From an uncultured Bacilli bacterium (GTDB lineage: Bacteria > Bacillota_I > Bacilli_A > RF39 > UBA660): a stretch of 30,109 nucleotides of DNA. The notes under the pieces are model-generated. The model saw only the letters and a list, made by a program, of their open reading frames with translations. It was not told the DNA's origin and searched no databases. The position numbers and the translations under genes were made by a program. Location: positions 1 through 30,109 of the forward strand of contig CAKOKM010000015.1 of assembly GCA_934091015.1 (NCBI GenBank). The letters run 5' to 3'. Below are positions 23,939-30,109 of the stretch, piece by piece (within the stretch, counting starts at the first letter, position 1; each line of letters starts with the position of its first letter).

Positions 23939-25459
23939 ATGGATAGTAGAAAAATATTAGATGAAGTTTATCGTGATTTTTTTGGAACAGTTAAAGAAGA
24001 AAAAATAACACCTATCGATAAAGAAATAGAAATAAAAAATATTGAAGAATTACTTATTGATGAAGAATCAAAAGAATTGCTAAAAAAAATAATTACCTAC
24101 ATGAAAAACTATAATAATGGAGTATACATAAATTTTAATATTTTATTATATGGTAACAACAAAGAAACATTAAATGCTATAATCAATTTATTAAAAAGCG
24201 TAAGTAATAATTATTTAATAAATACAAATATAACTAATATTTCTTTAGCAGATATAGACAATATTAATAAAGTTAAAGATTATTATAAATCAGGTATTTT
24301 AATAATTAGTGATTTTAATAGTTTAAGTGGCAAAGATGCTACCAAGTTAATTAATATTTTAAAAGACAATAGTACACATAAAAATATTGTTATATTAAAT
24401 GATACAGAATCAAGTTTAAAAGAATTTATTAAAAATGATAATGATTTGGAAAATAGCTACTTTACCTATTCTATAAAAGAAATATTGCCAAATACTAAAT
24501 ATATTATGGCTGATATTAAAAAAAGTATCAATATTGATAATTTAAATGATATTGGAAAATATATTAATGATACTTTCTTAAATAGTAACCTAGATTATCC
24601 TACATATCGTGATAATTTAATAAAATATATTGCGTTTAATAATAAATTACCAAAAGTTAGTAAGCCTAAAAAATTAGAAGATATTTTAAAAGAATTAAAC
24701 GACCTTATTGGACTGGATATTATAAAAAAATCTATAAATGAATTAATTGATTTAATAAGTTTAAAAAACAAAACTGAAGGTAAAGTTAAGATAAATGATG
24801 TTAATTTACACATGGTATTTTTAGGCAATCCCGGAACCGGAAAAACAACAGTTGCTAGACTTCTTGCCGAAATATTTTACGATTTAAAATATATTAAATA
24901 TAATAAACTTGTTGAAGTTTCAGCCAAAGATTTGATAGGTGAATATGTTGGCCAAACAGGACCAAAAACAAACGAAGTAATAAATAAAGCAATGGGCGGA
25001 GTACTATTTATTGATGAAGCCTATACTTTATATAGTAAAAATAATAGCTATAATGAAGAAGCAATTGCTACATTAATAAAAGCAATGGAAGATCATCGAA
25101 ACGAATTTATTGTCATATTTGCCGGATATACTAAAGAGATGACACCATTTTTAAATTCTAATTCAGGTATTAAATCACGTATAGGCTACACATTCGAATT
25201 TCCTAATTATACCAGTGCTGAATTATTAGAAATATTTAAATTATTTGTAAAAAAATCTAATTTCAAAATCGAAGATAAAGCATTAATTAAAGTAAAAAAC
25301 ATTTTTGAAAAACATCTTAACGACGATAATTTTGGCAATGCTAGATTCGCAAGAAATTTATATGAAAAATGTGTTATAAATCATGCTACGAATTGCAAAG
25401 ACATAGTAAATGATAATAGACTTAAAACTTTAACACAAGAAGATATAATAGATATTTAA
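23939..25459 (+). CDS. CbbX/SpoVK-type AAA+ ATPase with degenerate first AAA domain
   Basis: A 506-residue protein. The C-terminal half (about 245-500) is a canonical CbbX/SpoVK-family AAA+ module: LNDLIGLDIIKKSI, Walker A GNPGTGKTT, pore-region AKDLIGEYVGQTGPKT, Walker B VLFIDEAYTL, sensor IVIFAGYTKEM and NSNSGIKSRIGYTFEFPNY with the arginine finger. The N-terminal half (about 60-200) looks like a decayed AAA domain: NILLYGNNKETL in the Walker A place lacks the GKT, and GILIISDFNSL stands for Walker B. CbbX remodels Rubisco and SpoVK functions in sporulation; these show the fold remodels protein complexes but not the target here. It most likely serves the operon upstream, reached by read-through of the telA terminator, with AAAGGAG before its ATG. 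Confidence 0.88.
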   Translation: MDSRKILDEVYRDFFGTVKEEKITPIDKEIEIKNIEELLIDEESKELLKKIITYMKNYNNGVYINFNILLYGNNKETLNAIINLLKSVSNNYLINTNITNISLADIDNINKVKDYYKSGILIISDFNSLSGKDATKLINILKDNSTHKNIVILNDTESSLKEFIKNDNDLENSYFTYSIKEILPNTKYIMADIKKSINIDNLNDIGKYINDTFLNSNLDYPTYRDNLIKYIAFNNKLPKVSKPKKLEDILKELNDLIGLDIIKKSINELIDLISLKNKTEGKVKINDVNLHMVFLGNPGTGKTTVARLLAEIFYDLKYIKYNKLVEVSAKDLIGEYVGQTGPKTNEVINKAMGGVLFIDEAYTLYSKNNSYNEEAIATLIKAMEDHRNEFIVIFAGYTKEMTPFLNSNSGIKSRIGYTFEFPNYTSAELLEIFKLFVKKSNFKIEDKALIKVKNIFEKHLNDDNFGNARFARNLYEKCVINHATNCKDIVNDNRLKTLTQEDIIDI

Positions 25460-25496
25460 AATCAACCAAATTTAATAAAATATCTAATAAAAATAA

Positions 25497-25553
25497 TTGA
25501 ATTTATATGCAATTTATGTTATATTAAATCCCTTGAAAAAAGAGGGATTTTTT
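25497..25553 (+). promoter_or_regulatory. Overlapping promoter, terminator hairpin and ribosome site
   Basis: Promoter: TTGAAT (25497-25502), 17 bases, TATATT (25520-25525) with extended TGT. Hairpin: AAATCCCT (25526-25533) / AGGGATTT (25543-25550), then more T up to the ATG at 25554. The 3' arm contains the GAGGG (25542-25546) ribosome site. Transcripts from this promoter start near 25532, inside the hairpin, so only read-through RNA from upstream can form the terminator. Confidence 0.72.
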
Positions 25554-26290
25554 ATGGAAATAAGAGAAAATTTTATAGATAAAAATGGAATATTATATCC
25601 AAATGTTCGAGAAATAGCGTTTACTAGAGATAATTTATTTGGTAATTTAGGAACATTAGTTAATGAGACAAGACGTGAAGCCAATGATTATTTTGCTAAG
25701 AAAAGTGCTATGCAAATAGATGATGAAGGAGTATATATTTATAAATCAAATTATAATCCAGATAATGCTTTAAGAGTCTATAAATGTTTGCTAGATCCCA
25801 ACTTTAATGGTTGTCGTGATGAAATATTTATATCAAAATTGCAAAGTATTCAGCCTTCAATAAGCATGACATCATTTCCTATTGGAGTAGTTACTTTAGA
25901 TGGAAACATTATAGGTCAAGAAATAATATATTATGAAAACTTCAAACAATTATATGAAATAAAAAATGAAGTGTCATTAAAGGATTTATTATTAATATAT
26001 CGTAAATGTTTAACAATTTTATCAGAACTTCATAAAGAAGGAATTGCCTACATAGATATTCATGCCAAAACTTTTTAGTAAATGAAAAATTAGATGTTAA
26101 ATTAATAGATTTCGAGCAAGATCTAGTTAAATTTGATGATGAACACGCTTTAAAAAATAGCTTACAAAATTTTTATAAAATGATTAATTTACTAAATAAA
26201 AAAATAAATATTCCCATTCATTATTCTAAACCTGAAACATTAGATGAAGCCCATCAAAATTTAGATGATTTAGTAAAAAAACTTAAATAA
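25554..26290 (+). pseudogene. Kinase-fold protein gene broken by a one-base frameshift
   Basis: The first frame (25554-26078) ends ...AYIDIHAKTF then TAG. The frame beginning at 26078 continues without stop as LVNEKLDVKLIDFEQDLVKF... to TAA at 26288-26290. Adding one A to the AAAA at 26067-26070 gives AYIDIHAKNFLVNEKLDVKLIDFEQ, a protein-kinase-like catalytic loop (D-x-H-xx-N) followed by the metal-binding DFE in place of DFG. The intact protein would have about 245 residues, with an unusual N-terminal part lacking an obvious glycine-rich loop. Good promoter, ribosome site and terminator suggest recent loss or a sequencing error in a homopolymer. It is probably a phosphotransferase of small-molecule or lipid-kinase type; the substrate is unknown. 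Confidence 0.75.
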
Positions 26291-26314
26291 ATATCCAATA
26301 ACTGGATGTTTTTT
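26291..26314 (+). terminator. Terminator after the frameshifted kinase gene
   Basis: Seven-base stem ATATCCA (26291-26297) / TGGATGT (26303-26309), one G-U pair, five-base loop and T tail. It follows the stop at 26290, supporting that position as the gene's real end. Confidence 0.8.
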
Positions 26315-26352
26315 AATTGTATAAAAATCCATAATAATAATGGTGATAGTAT

Positions 26353-27333
26353 ATGAAAAAATATATAATTTTATTACTAATTTTGTTGTTACCTTTTAAT
26401 GTTTTAGCCTATTCAGACAAAATTATTCCTGGAGGAGACACTTTAGGAATTGAAGTTAAAAATAAAGGTGTAATAATAGTTGGATTTTACAGGGTAAAAA
26501 GTAAATTAAATAAAAATAATTTAAAAGTAGGAGATACTATTTTAAAAGTAAATAATGAAGAAGTTACTTCTATTGAAAATATGATAAAGCTAATTGAAAA
26601 AAATATTAATGATAATAGGGTAAAAATTACTATTAAAAGGGAAGATAAAGTATTTGAAAAAGAAATCGAAATAGATAAAGTTGATGGCATATATAAAACT
26701 GGATTATATGTTAAAGATAATATTATTGGTATTGGAACACTTTCATATATAGATCCTGAAACTAAAATATATGGGGCATTAGGACACGAAATAATTGAAA
26801 GTACAACTAATAAATTAATTGAGGTTAAAACAGGCAAGATCTTTAAAACGTCAATTACAAGTATTGATAAATCTGTTAAAGGACTAGCTGGAACTAAAAA
26901 CGCTAAATTTTTTAGTAATATAAATTATGGAACAATTGTTAGTAACACTAATAAGGGAATATACGGAATTTATGATTACGATACAACTAGTAAACAAACT
27001 TTAGAAGTAGGAAACTATAAAGATATTAAATTAGGAACAGCCACAATTAGAACTGTAGTTAATGGTGAAAAAATCGAAAATTTTGATATTGAAATAGATA
27101 GAGTAAATAATAATGATATAAAAAATATTCATTTTAAGATTACAAGCCCAGAATTAATTGATAAAACTGGTGGAGTAGTTCAAGGTATGAGTGGTTCTCC
27201 TATAATTCAAGATAATAAAATTATTGGAGCTGTAACTCACGTTGTTATAGATAATCCCTTAACAGGTTATGGCATCCTAATTACTAACATGTTAGAGGAA
27301 GGTGAAAAAGTTTTAAATTATTCTAATAATTAA
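26353..27333 (+). CDS. spoIVB: SpoIVB peptidase (S55 family)
   Basis: A 326-residue secreted, membrane-tethered serine protease. It has an N-terminal signal anchor (KKYIILLLILLLPFNVLA), a PDZ domain (about 28-110; VKSKLNKNNLKVGDTILKVNNEEV) and an S55 protease domain. The catalytic Ser lies in VVQGMSGSPIIQ (about residue 285), the His in YGALGHEII; GAVTHVV and GYGIL are further family marks. In B. subtilis SpoIVB is secreted by the forespore and triggers the sigma-K checkpoint by cutting SpoIVFA. The family is usually 400 or more residues, so this one is somewhat short, mainly between the anchor and PDZ. GGTGA precedes the ATG. Together with spoIVA it indicates a sporulation programme. No convincing forespore-type promoter was found. 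Confidence 0.94.
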   Translation: MKKYIILLLILLLPFNVLAYSDKIIPGGDTLGIEVKNKGVIIVGFYRVKSKLNKNNLKVGDTILKVNNEEVTSIENMIKLIEKNINDNRVKITIKREDKVFEKEIEIDKVDGIYKTGLYVKDNIIGIGTLSYIDPETKIYGALGHEIIESTTNKLIEVKTGKIFKTSITSIDKSVKGLAGTKNAKFFSNINYGTIVSNTNKGIYGIYDYDTTSKQTLEVGNYKDIKLGTATIRTVVNGEKIENFDIEIDRVNNNDIKNIHFKITSPELIDKTGGVVQGMSGSPIIQDNKIIGAVTHVVIDNPLTGYGILITNMLEEGEKVLNYSNN

Positions 27334-27334
27334 C

Positions 27335-27363
27335 TTTATATTATAATTTAAATGTGATAAAAT
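27335..27363 (+). promoter_or_regulatory. Promoter of the small membrane protein gene
   Basis: TTTATA (27335-27340), 17-base spacer, TAAAAT (27358-27363) with extended TGA. Confidence 0.65.
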
Positions 27364-27389
27364 TTTTATAGTATAGAGAAGGAGTATTT

Positions 27390-27815
27390 ATGAACGTTTA
27401 CAATATGAGTGAGGAAAGTATTCAAAAATTAGCATCTGATTTTAATAACAGTAGAATAGGTAGAAAAATATGGCTATTTTCTATGATTCCTCAAGTAGTA
27501 GGTTTCTTTGATATTTTAGTATATTTAGTAATGATGTTATATGGTGTATCTCATCCTGAAATTAAAGAAGTTGTTGGAAGTTATATTTTAGCTACTGTTG
27601 TAATTTTAGGTATTGCAGTAATATCATATGGATTCGCTAAAATGATGTACTGGAAACAAGTTGTTTCATATGCTAATGAATTAAGTAAAATTGAAATGAT
27701 GAAAAAAGAGTTAGAAACAAAAGTTAAGAAAACAAAAGATAAAGTAACAAAAAACAGTAAAAAGAAAACTAACTCAGTTAAAAAGACTGTTAGAGCTGCT
27801 AAGAATAAGAAGTAG
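27390..27815 (+). CDS. Small two-pass membrane protein with a basic tail
   Basis: I do not recognise this 141-residue protein. It has a short cytoplasmic N-terminus, two hydrophobic helices (about 29-51 and 65-86), and a C-terminal tail of about 50 residues rich in Lys (KKTKDKVTKNSKKKTNSVKKT), which would lie in the cytoplasm and could bind nucleic acid or anionic lipid. AAGGAG precedes the ATG. It has its own promoter and a terminator overlapping its stop codon. The neighbour, phosphatidylserine decarboxylase, hints at membrane function but is under separate control. Confidence 0.78.
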   Translation: MNVYNMSEESIQKLASDFNNSRIGRKIWLFSMIPQVVGFFDILVYLVMMLYGVSHPEIKEVVGSYILATVVILGIAVISYGFAKMMYWKQVVSYANELSKIEMMKKELETKVKKTKDKVTKNSKKKTNSVKKTVRAAKNKK

Positions 27816-27834
27816 AATAATGCTTCTTTTTTTG
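27807..27834 (+). terminator. Terminator overlapping the stop codon at 27813
   Basis: Six-base stem AAGAAG (27807-27812) / CTTCTT (27823-27828), ten-base loop, run of T. Confidence 0.7.
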
Positions 27835-27841
27835 TTATACT
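27833..27841 (+). promoter_or_regulatory. Extended -10 promoter of psd
   Basis: TGTTATACT (27833-27841) within the tail of the preceding terminator; no good -35. Transcription would start about ten bases before the GTG. Confidence 0.5.
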
Positions 27842-27857
27842 TATTTTGTGATGAATT

Positions 27858-28712
27858 GTGGAATATAAAGTTAAAGATCGTTTAAATAATCAAATTATTA
27901 TTAAAGAAAGCAAAATAAATATATTTTTATATACAACTAAGTTAGGACGTATTCTTCTTAAAATAATCGTATTACCATTTATAAGTAAAATAGCTGGTTT
28001 CTATCAAAACTCTATTTTTTCTAAAAATATGATACCAAAATTTATTAAAAATAATCATATTAATATGAATGATTATGAAAAGAAAGATTATAAATCATTT
28101 AATGATTTCTTTACTAGAAAAATAAAAGAAGATAAAAGAAAAATAGATGAAGATAAATATAACTTAATAAGTCCATGTGATGCGAAGTTAAAAGTATATA
28201 AACTTACTAAAGACCTAGTGTTTAATATTAAGAATTCAAAATATACTTTAAATGATCTAATAGATTCTAATATGAAATTAGATATGGATAATGCTTATGC
28301 TCTCGTGTTTCGTTTATGTGTTGATGATTATCATAGATATTCTTATATAGATTCAGGTTATCAAGAAGAAAATAACCACATTAAAGGTGTCTTACATACA
28401 GTTAGACCAATTGCTACCAATAATTTAAATGTCTTTACTCAAAACGAAAGAGAGTGGACAACACTTCATACCGAGACCTTTGGAGATGTAATCGAAATTG
28501 AAGTAGGTGCATTAATGGTAGGTAAAATAGTTAACGAACATAGTAATTATGAATTTAAAAAAGGTGAAGAAAAAGGCTATTTTAAGTTTGGAGCATCAAC
28601 TATAATCTTAATAATTAATAATATTGATATTGATGATGATATCTTACTTAATAGTTCAAATGACATCGAAACAATTGTTAAATTAGGAGAAAAAATTGGT
28701 AGAAAATGTTAA
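27858..28712 (+). CDS. psd: Phosphatidylserine decarboxylase proenzyme
   Basis: A 284-residue member of the Psd family, which makes phosphatidylethanolamine from phosphatidylserine using a pyruvoyl group formed by self-cleavage. Seen are the family's FNDFFTRKIK, the SPCDAKLKV Asp region, the DDYHRYSYIDSG His, the LHTVRPIA segment and the cleavage region FKFGASTIILI, in which the Ser of GAST (about residue 253) would become the pyruvoyl. LGST or GGST is the usual form, so Ala is a mild variant. Start codon GTG 27858 has only a weak GTGAT ribosome site and a very short leader. The matching CDP-diacylglycerol-serine synthase gene is not in the window. Confidence 0.93.
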   Translation: MEYKVKDRLNNQIIIKESKINIFLYTTKLGRILLKIIVLPFISKIAGFYQNSIFSKNMIPKFIKNNHINMNDYEKKDYKSFNDFFTRKIKEDKRKIDEDKYNLISPCDAKLKVYKLTKDLVFNIKNSKYTLNDLIDSNMKLDMDNAYALVFRLCVDDYHRYSYIDSGYQEENNHIKGVLHTVRPIATNNLNVFTQNEREWTTLHTETFGDVIEIEVGALMVGKIVNEHSNYEFKKGEEKGYFKFGASTIILIINNIDIDDDILLNSSNDIETIVKLGEKIGRKC

Positions 28713-28739
28713 AACAATTAAAAAGCAAAGAAAAATAGT

Positions 28740-28768
28740 TTGAATTAGTATAATTCGTGTGTTATAAT
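28740..28768 (+). promoter_or_regulatory. Strong promoter of rpmG-efp
   Basis: TTGAAT (28740-28745), 17-base spacer, perfect TATAAT (28763-28768) with extended TGT. Confidence 0.85.
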
Positions 28769-28801
28769 ACTTTCGTTAGGTGAAAAAAAGGAGGAATAAA
28801 A

Positions 28802-28969
28802 ATGGCAAAGAAAAATGAAAATCGTGAACCAATTGCGTTAAAATGTACAGTTTGTGGTCATTATACTAGACCATCTGAAAAGAATAAAGCAAACACTCCA
28901 GATAAATTAGAAATTAAAAAATTCTGTAATAATTGTCGTAAAGTACAAGTTTTTAAAGAAAGCAAATAA
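28802..28969 (+). CDS. rpmG: 50S ribosomal protein L33
   Basis: A 55-residue ribosomal protein L33 with both zinc-binding Cys pairs (CTVCG and CNNC), the C+ form. It starts MAKKNENREPIALKC and ends in KESK. L33 is a small protein of the large subunit near the E site. AAGGAGG lies eight bases before the ATG. It is followed 24 bases later by efp with no promoter or terminator between, giving a translation-related pair. Confidence 0.96.
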   Translation: MAKKNENREPIALKCTVCGHYTRPSEKNKANTPDKLEIKKFCNNCRKVQVFKESK

Positions 28970-28993
28970 TTAAAAAGGTAAGGAAATAAAGTT

Positions 28994-29554
28994 ATGAATG
29001 TAAATATTAATGATATTAAAAATGGTATGACTTTAATATTAGAAGGTAAGTTAGTAACTGTTGTTGATTTTCAACATGTTAAACCAGGTAAAGGACCTGC
29101 TTTTGTTAGAATTAAATATCGTGATTTAAGAACAGGATCTACTATTGAAGATACTTTTAATACTAACTTAAAATTAGAAAAAGCTCATGTTGAAAAAATG
29201 CAAATGCAATTCTTATACAAAGAAAATGATAACTATGTATTCATGAATACTAATGATTATTCTCAAATGGAGGTTTCATCTTCTATTATTGGTGATGATG
29301 CTAAATTCTTAAAAGAAGGATTAGTTATTGAAATTCAAATGTATGAAGGAGAAATTCTTGGAATTGTTCTTCCTGAAAAAATTGATTACAAAGTTACTGC
29401 AACAACTGATGCTGTTAAAGGAAATACAACTAATAATGCTATGAAAGATGCTACAATAGAATCAGGTTACACAATTAAAGTTCCTATGTTCATTTCAGAA
29501 GGAGAAACAATAATTGTATCAACTAAAGATGGAAAGTATGTATCTCGTGCATAA
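28994..29554 (+). CDS. efp: Translation elongation factor P
   Basis: A 186-residue EF-P of normal length with three beta-barrel domains: the KOW-like N-terminal domain, the middle OB domain and the C-terminal OB domain. EF-P relieves ribosome stalling at polyproline. The modified loop HVKPGKGPAF carries Lys33 at its tip, with the Pro-Gly-Lys-Gly typical of Gram-positive EF-Ps; the modifying enzyme is not in the window. The C-terminus ends SRA rather than the usual YxER. AAGGTAAGGAAA is its ribosome site. It lies downstream of rpmG in one operon and is closed by a terminator. Confidence 0.97.
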   Translation: MNVNINDIKNGMTLILEGKLVTVVDFQHVKPGKGPAFVRIKYRDLRTGSTIEDTFNTNLKLEKAHVEKMQMQFLYKENDNYVFMNTNDYSQMEVSSSIIGDDAKFLKEGLVIEIQMYEGEILGIVLPEKIDYKVTATTDAVKGNTTNNAMKDATIESGYTIKVPMFISEGETIIVSTKDGKYVSRA

Positions 29555-29563
29555 ATAAAATTA

Positions 29564-29587
29564 TTCTCACTCTACGTGAGATTTTTT
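29564..29587 (+). terminator. Terminator of rpmG-efp
   Basis: Six-base stem TCTCAC (29565-29570) / GTGAGA (29576-29581), five-base loop, TTTTTT. Confidence 0.85.
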
Positions 29588-29588
29588 A

Positions 29589-29617
29589 TTTAATTTATCA
29601 AAACAATATGTTATTAT
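29589..29617 (+). promoter_or_regulatory. Possible promoter of the 29644 gene
   Basis: Extended -10 TGTTATTAT (29609-29617) with a weak -35 TTTAAT (29589-29594) at 17 bases. Confidence 0.45.
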
Positions 29618-29643
29618 AAATTCAAAAGGAATGGTGAGTATTA

Positions 29644-30003
29644 ATGAGAAAACATAGACAAGAAATATCAATTGAAAGAAAATTAGAAATAGAACATGAA
29701 TTAAATCAAAAAGAAGATATTGAACTAAATAATAAGTTATCAATACCTGAATTAGTTTATTATATTGAAGCAATTAAAATGCCATACCAAGAAATATTAG
29801 ATGCAATTGAATGGTATGATAGTAATAAAATTGATGCCGTAAAATTTGTTAATGAATTAAGACAAAATTATAATGTTGAAAATGATGATATTATTAAAAG
29901 AATCCAAGATGTTAGAGCAATAAAAAAACACCTTGATGCAAAAAATAAAAGTAACGTAAAATTTAAAAAATTTTCTATCAAATTAAATAAAAAGGAACAA
30001 TAA
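29644..30003 (+). CDS. Uncharacterised 119-residue charged protein
   Basis: I do not recognise this family. The protein is soluble, highly charged and mostly helical: an N-terminal Lys/Glu helix (QEISIERKLEIEHELNQ), a central part with IPELVYYIEAIKMPYQEILDAIEWYD that looks like a small helical bundle, and a basic C-tail (KFKKFSIKLNKKEQ). No membrane segment, cysteine or known motif. Start 29644 has AAAGGA and GGTGAG upstream; a possible promoter and the efp terminator lie before it. The Lys-rich tail would suit nucleic-acid or ribosome contact, but nothing more can be said. Confidence 0.75.
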   Translation: MRKHRQEISIERKLEIEHELNQKEDIELNNKLSIPELVYYIEAIKMPYQEILDAIEWYDSNKIDAVKFVNELRQNYNVENDDIIKRIQDVRAIKKHLDAKNKSNVKFKKFSIKLNKKEQ

Positions 30004-30045
30004 TTAAATTATTTTAAAATTTTAATAAACACTATAAAAAATTTA

Positions 30046-30074
30046 TTGTGCCATTTAAAATTAAGTGATATAAT
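30046..30074 (+). promoter_or_regulatory. Promoter of the gene at the right edge
   Basis: TTGTGC (30046-30051), 17-base spacer, perfect TATAAT (30069-30074) with extended TGA. Confidence 0.78.
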
Positions 30075-30103
30075 AATCTTGATTTGAAGGGAGGGAATAG
30101 AAA

Positions 30104-30109
30104 ATGACT
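30104..30109 (+). CDS. First two codons of a gene cut by the window edge
   Basis: ATG at 30104 follows AAGGGAGGG (30087-30095) and a good promoter. Only Met-Thr is visible, so the product cannot be named. Confidence 0.6.

Noticed and set aside
26060..26080. Programmed -1 frameshifting in the kinase-like gene
   Set aside because: The site reads GCC AAA ACT TTT, which is not an X-XXY-YYZ heptamer, and no downstream pseudoknot was seen.
26304..26336. Forespore (sigma-G) promoter before spoIVB
   Set aside because: CATAATA at 26330 matches the -10, but the only -35-like GTATA is six bases away and GGATG is 21 bases away; neither spacing works.
1..30109. UGA recoded as tryptophan, as in mycoplasmas
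   Set aside because: TGA ends the LiaF-like gene at 18274-18276, and conserved tryptophans are encoded by TGG.
1..30109. CRISPR arrays, insertion sequences, prophage ends, tRNA genes
   Set aside because: No regularly spaced repeats, transposase motifs, integrase or cloverleaf sequences were found on either strand; low-complexity AT runs explain the apparent repeats.

Overview
The window is very AT-rich, gene-dense bacterial DNA that uses the standard bacterial code (TGA serves as a stop at 18274-18276 and tryptophans are TGG). Clear AGGAGG-type ribosome sites, TTGNNN-N17-TATAAT promoters that mostly carry an extended TGn -10, and U-tailed terminators point to a low-GC Gram-positive (Firmicutes). 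SpoIVA, SpoIVB, a YolD/UvrX pair and LiaF fit a spore-forming or spore-descended member of the Bacilli side, perhaps an uncultured gut lineage. That placement is inference; no rRNA is present to test it.

Layout. 1-836: a decayed type IV prepilin gene with a Cys-rich tail, then a terminator. 858-5403: a promoter, a compact six-gene Tad pilus operon (two pseudopilins, TadZ, TadA, TadB, TadC) and a terminator. 5404-6960: spoIVA behind a sigma-E-like promoter. 7080-7697: an orphan gene. 7847-8254: the HU gene followed by four hairpins. 8309-10424: a cysteine desulfurase overlapping a TtcA-type tRNA thiolase. 10298-11960: on the minus strand, a UvrX-type Y-family polymerase and YolD, with a palindrome at the promoter. 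12020-14232: priA.

14348-25459 is the most unusual part. It is a run of envelope and AAA+ genes: a two-pass coiled-coil membrane protein with a single-ring ClpA-D1-like ATPase; a LiaF-like and DUF4097-like pair; then an operon with a membrane-anchored solute-binding/VWA fusion, an XpaC-like protein, a second solute-binding paralogue, a TelA-family protein and a CbbX/SpoVK-type ATPase. No ABC transporter accompanies the two binding domains. I infer a membrane stress or remodelling apparatus in which surface sensing domains (SBP, VWA) are linked to cytosolic coiled-coil proteins (XpaC, TelA) and AAA+ motors. The parts are recognisable, but I know of no named system with this combination.

25497-26290: a kinase-fold gene broken by a one-base frameshift, whose promoter, terminator hairpin and Shine-Dalgarno are compressed into 60 bases. 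26353-30109: spoIVB, a small membrane protein, phosphatidylserine decarboxylase, rpmG, efp, a small uncharacterised gene, and the promoter plus first two codons of another gene.

No tRNA, rRNA, insertion sequence, CRISPR array or riboswitch was recognised. Every gene-free gap is shorter than 300 bases.
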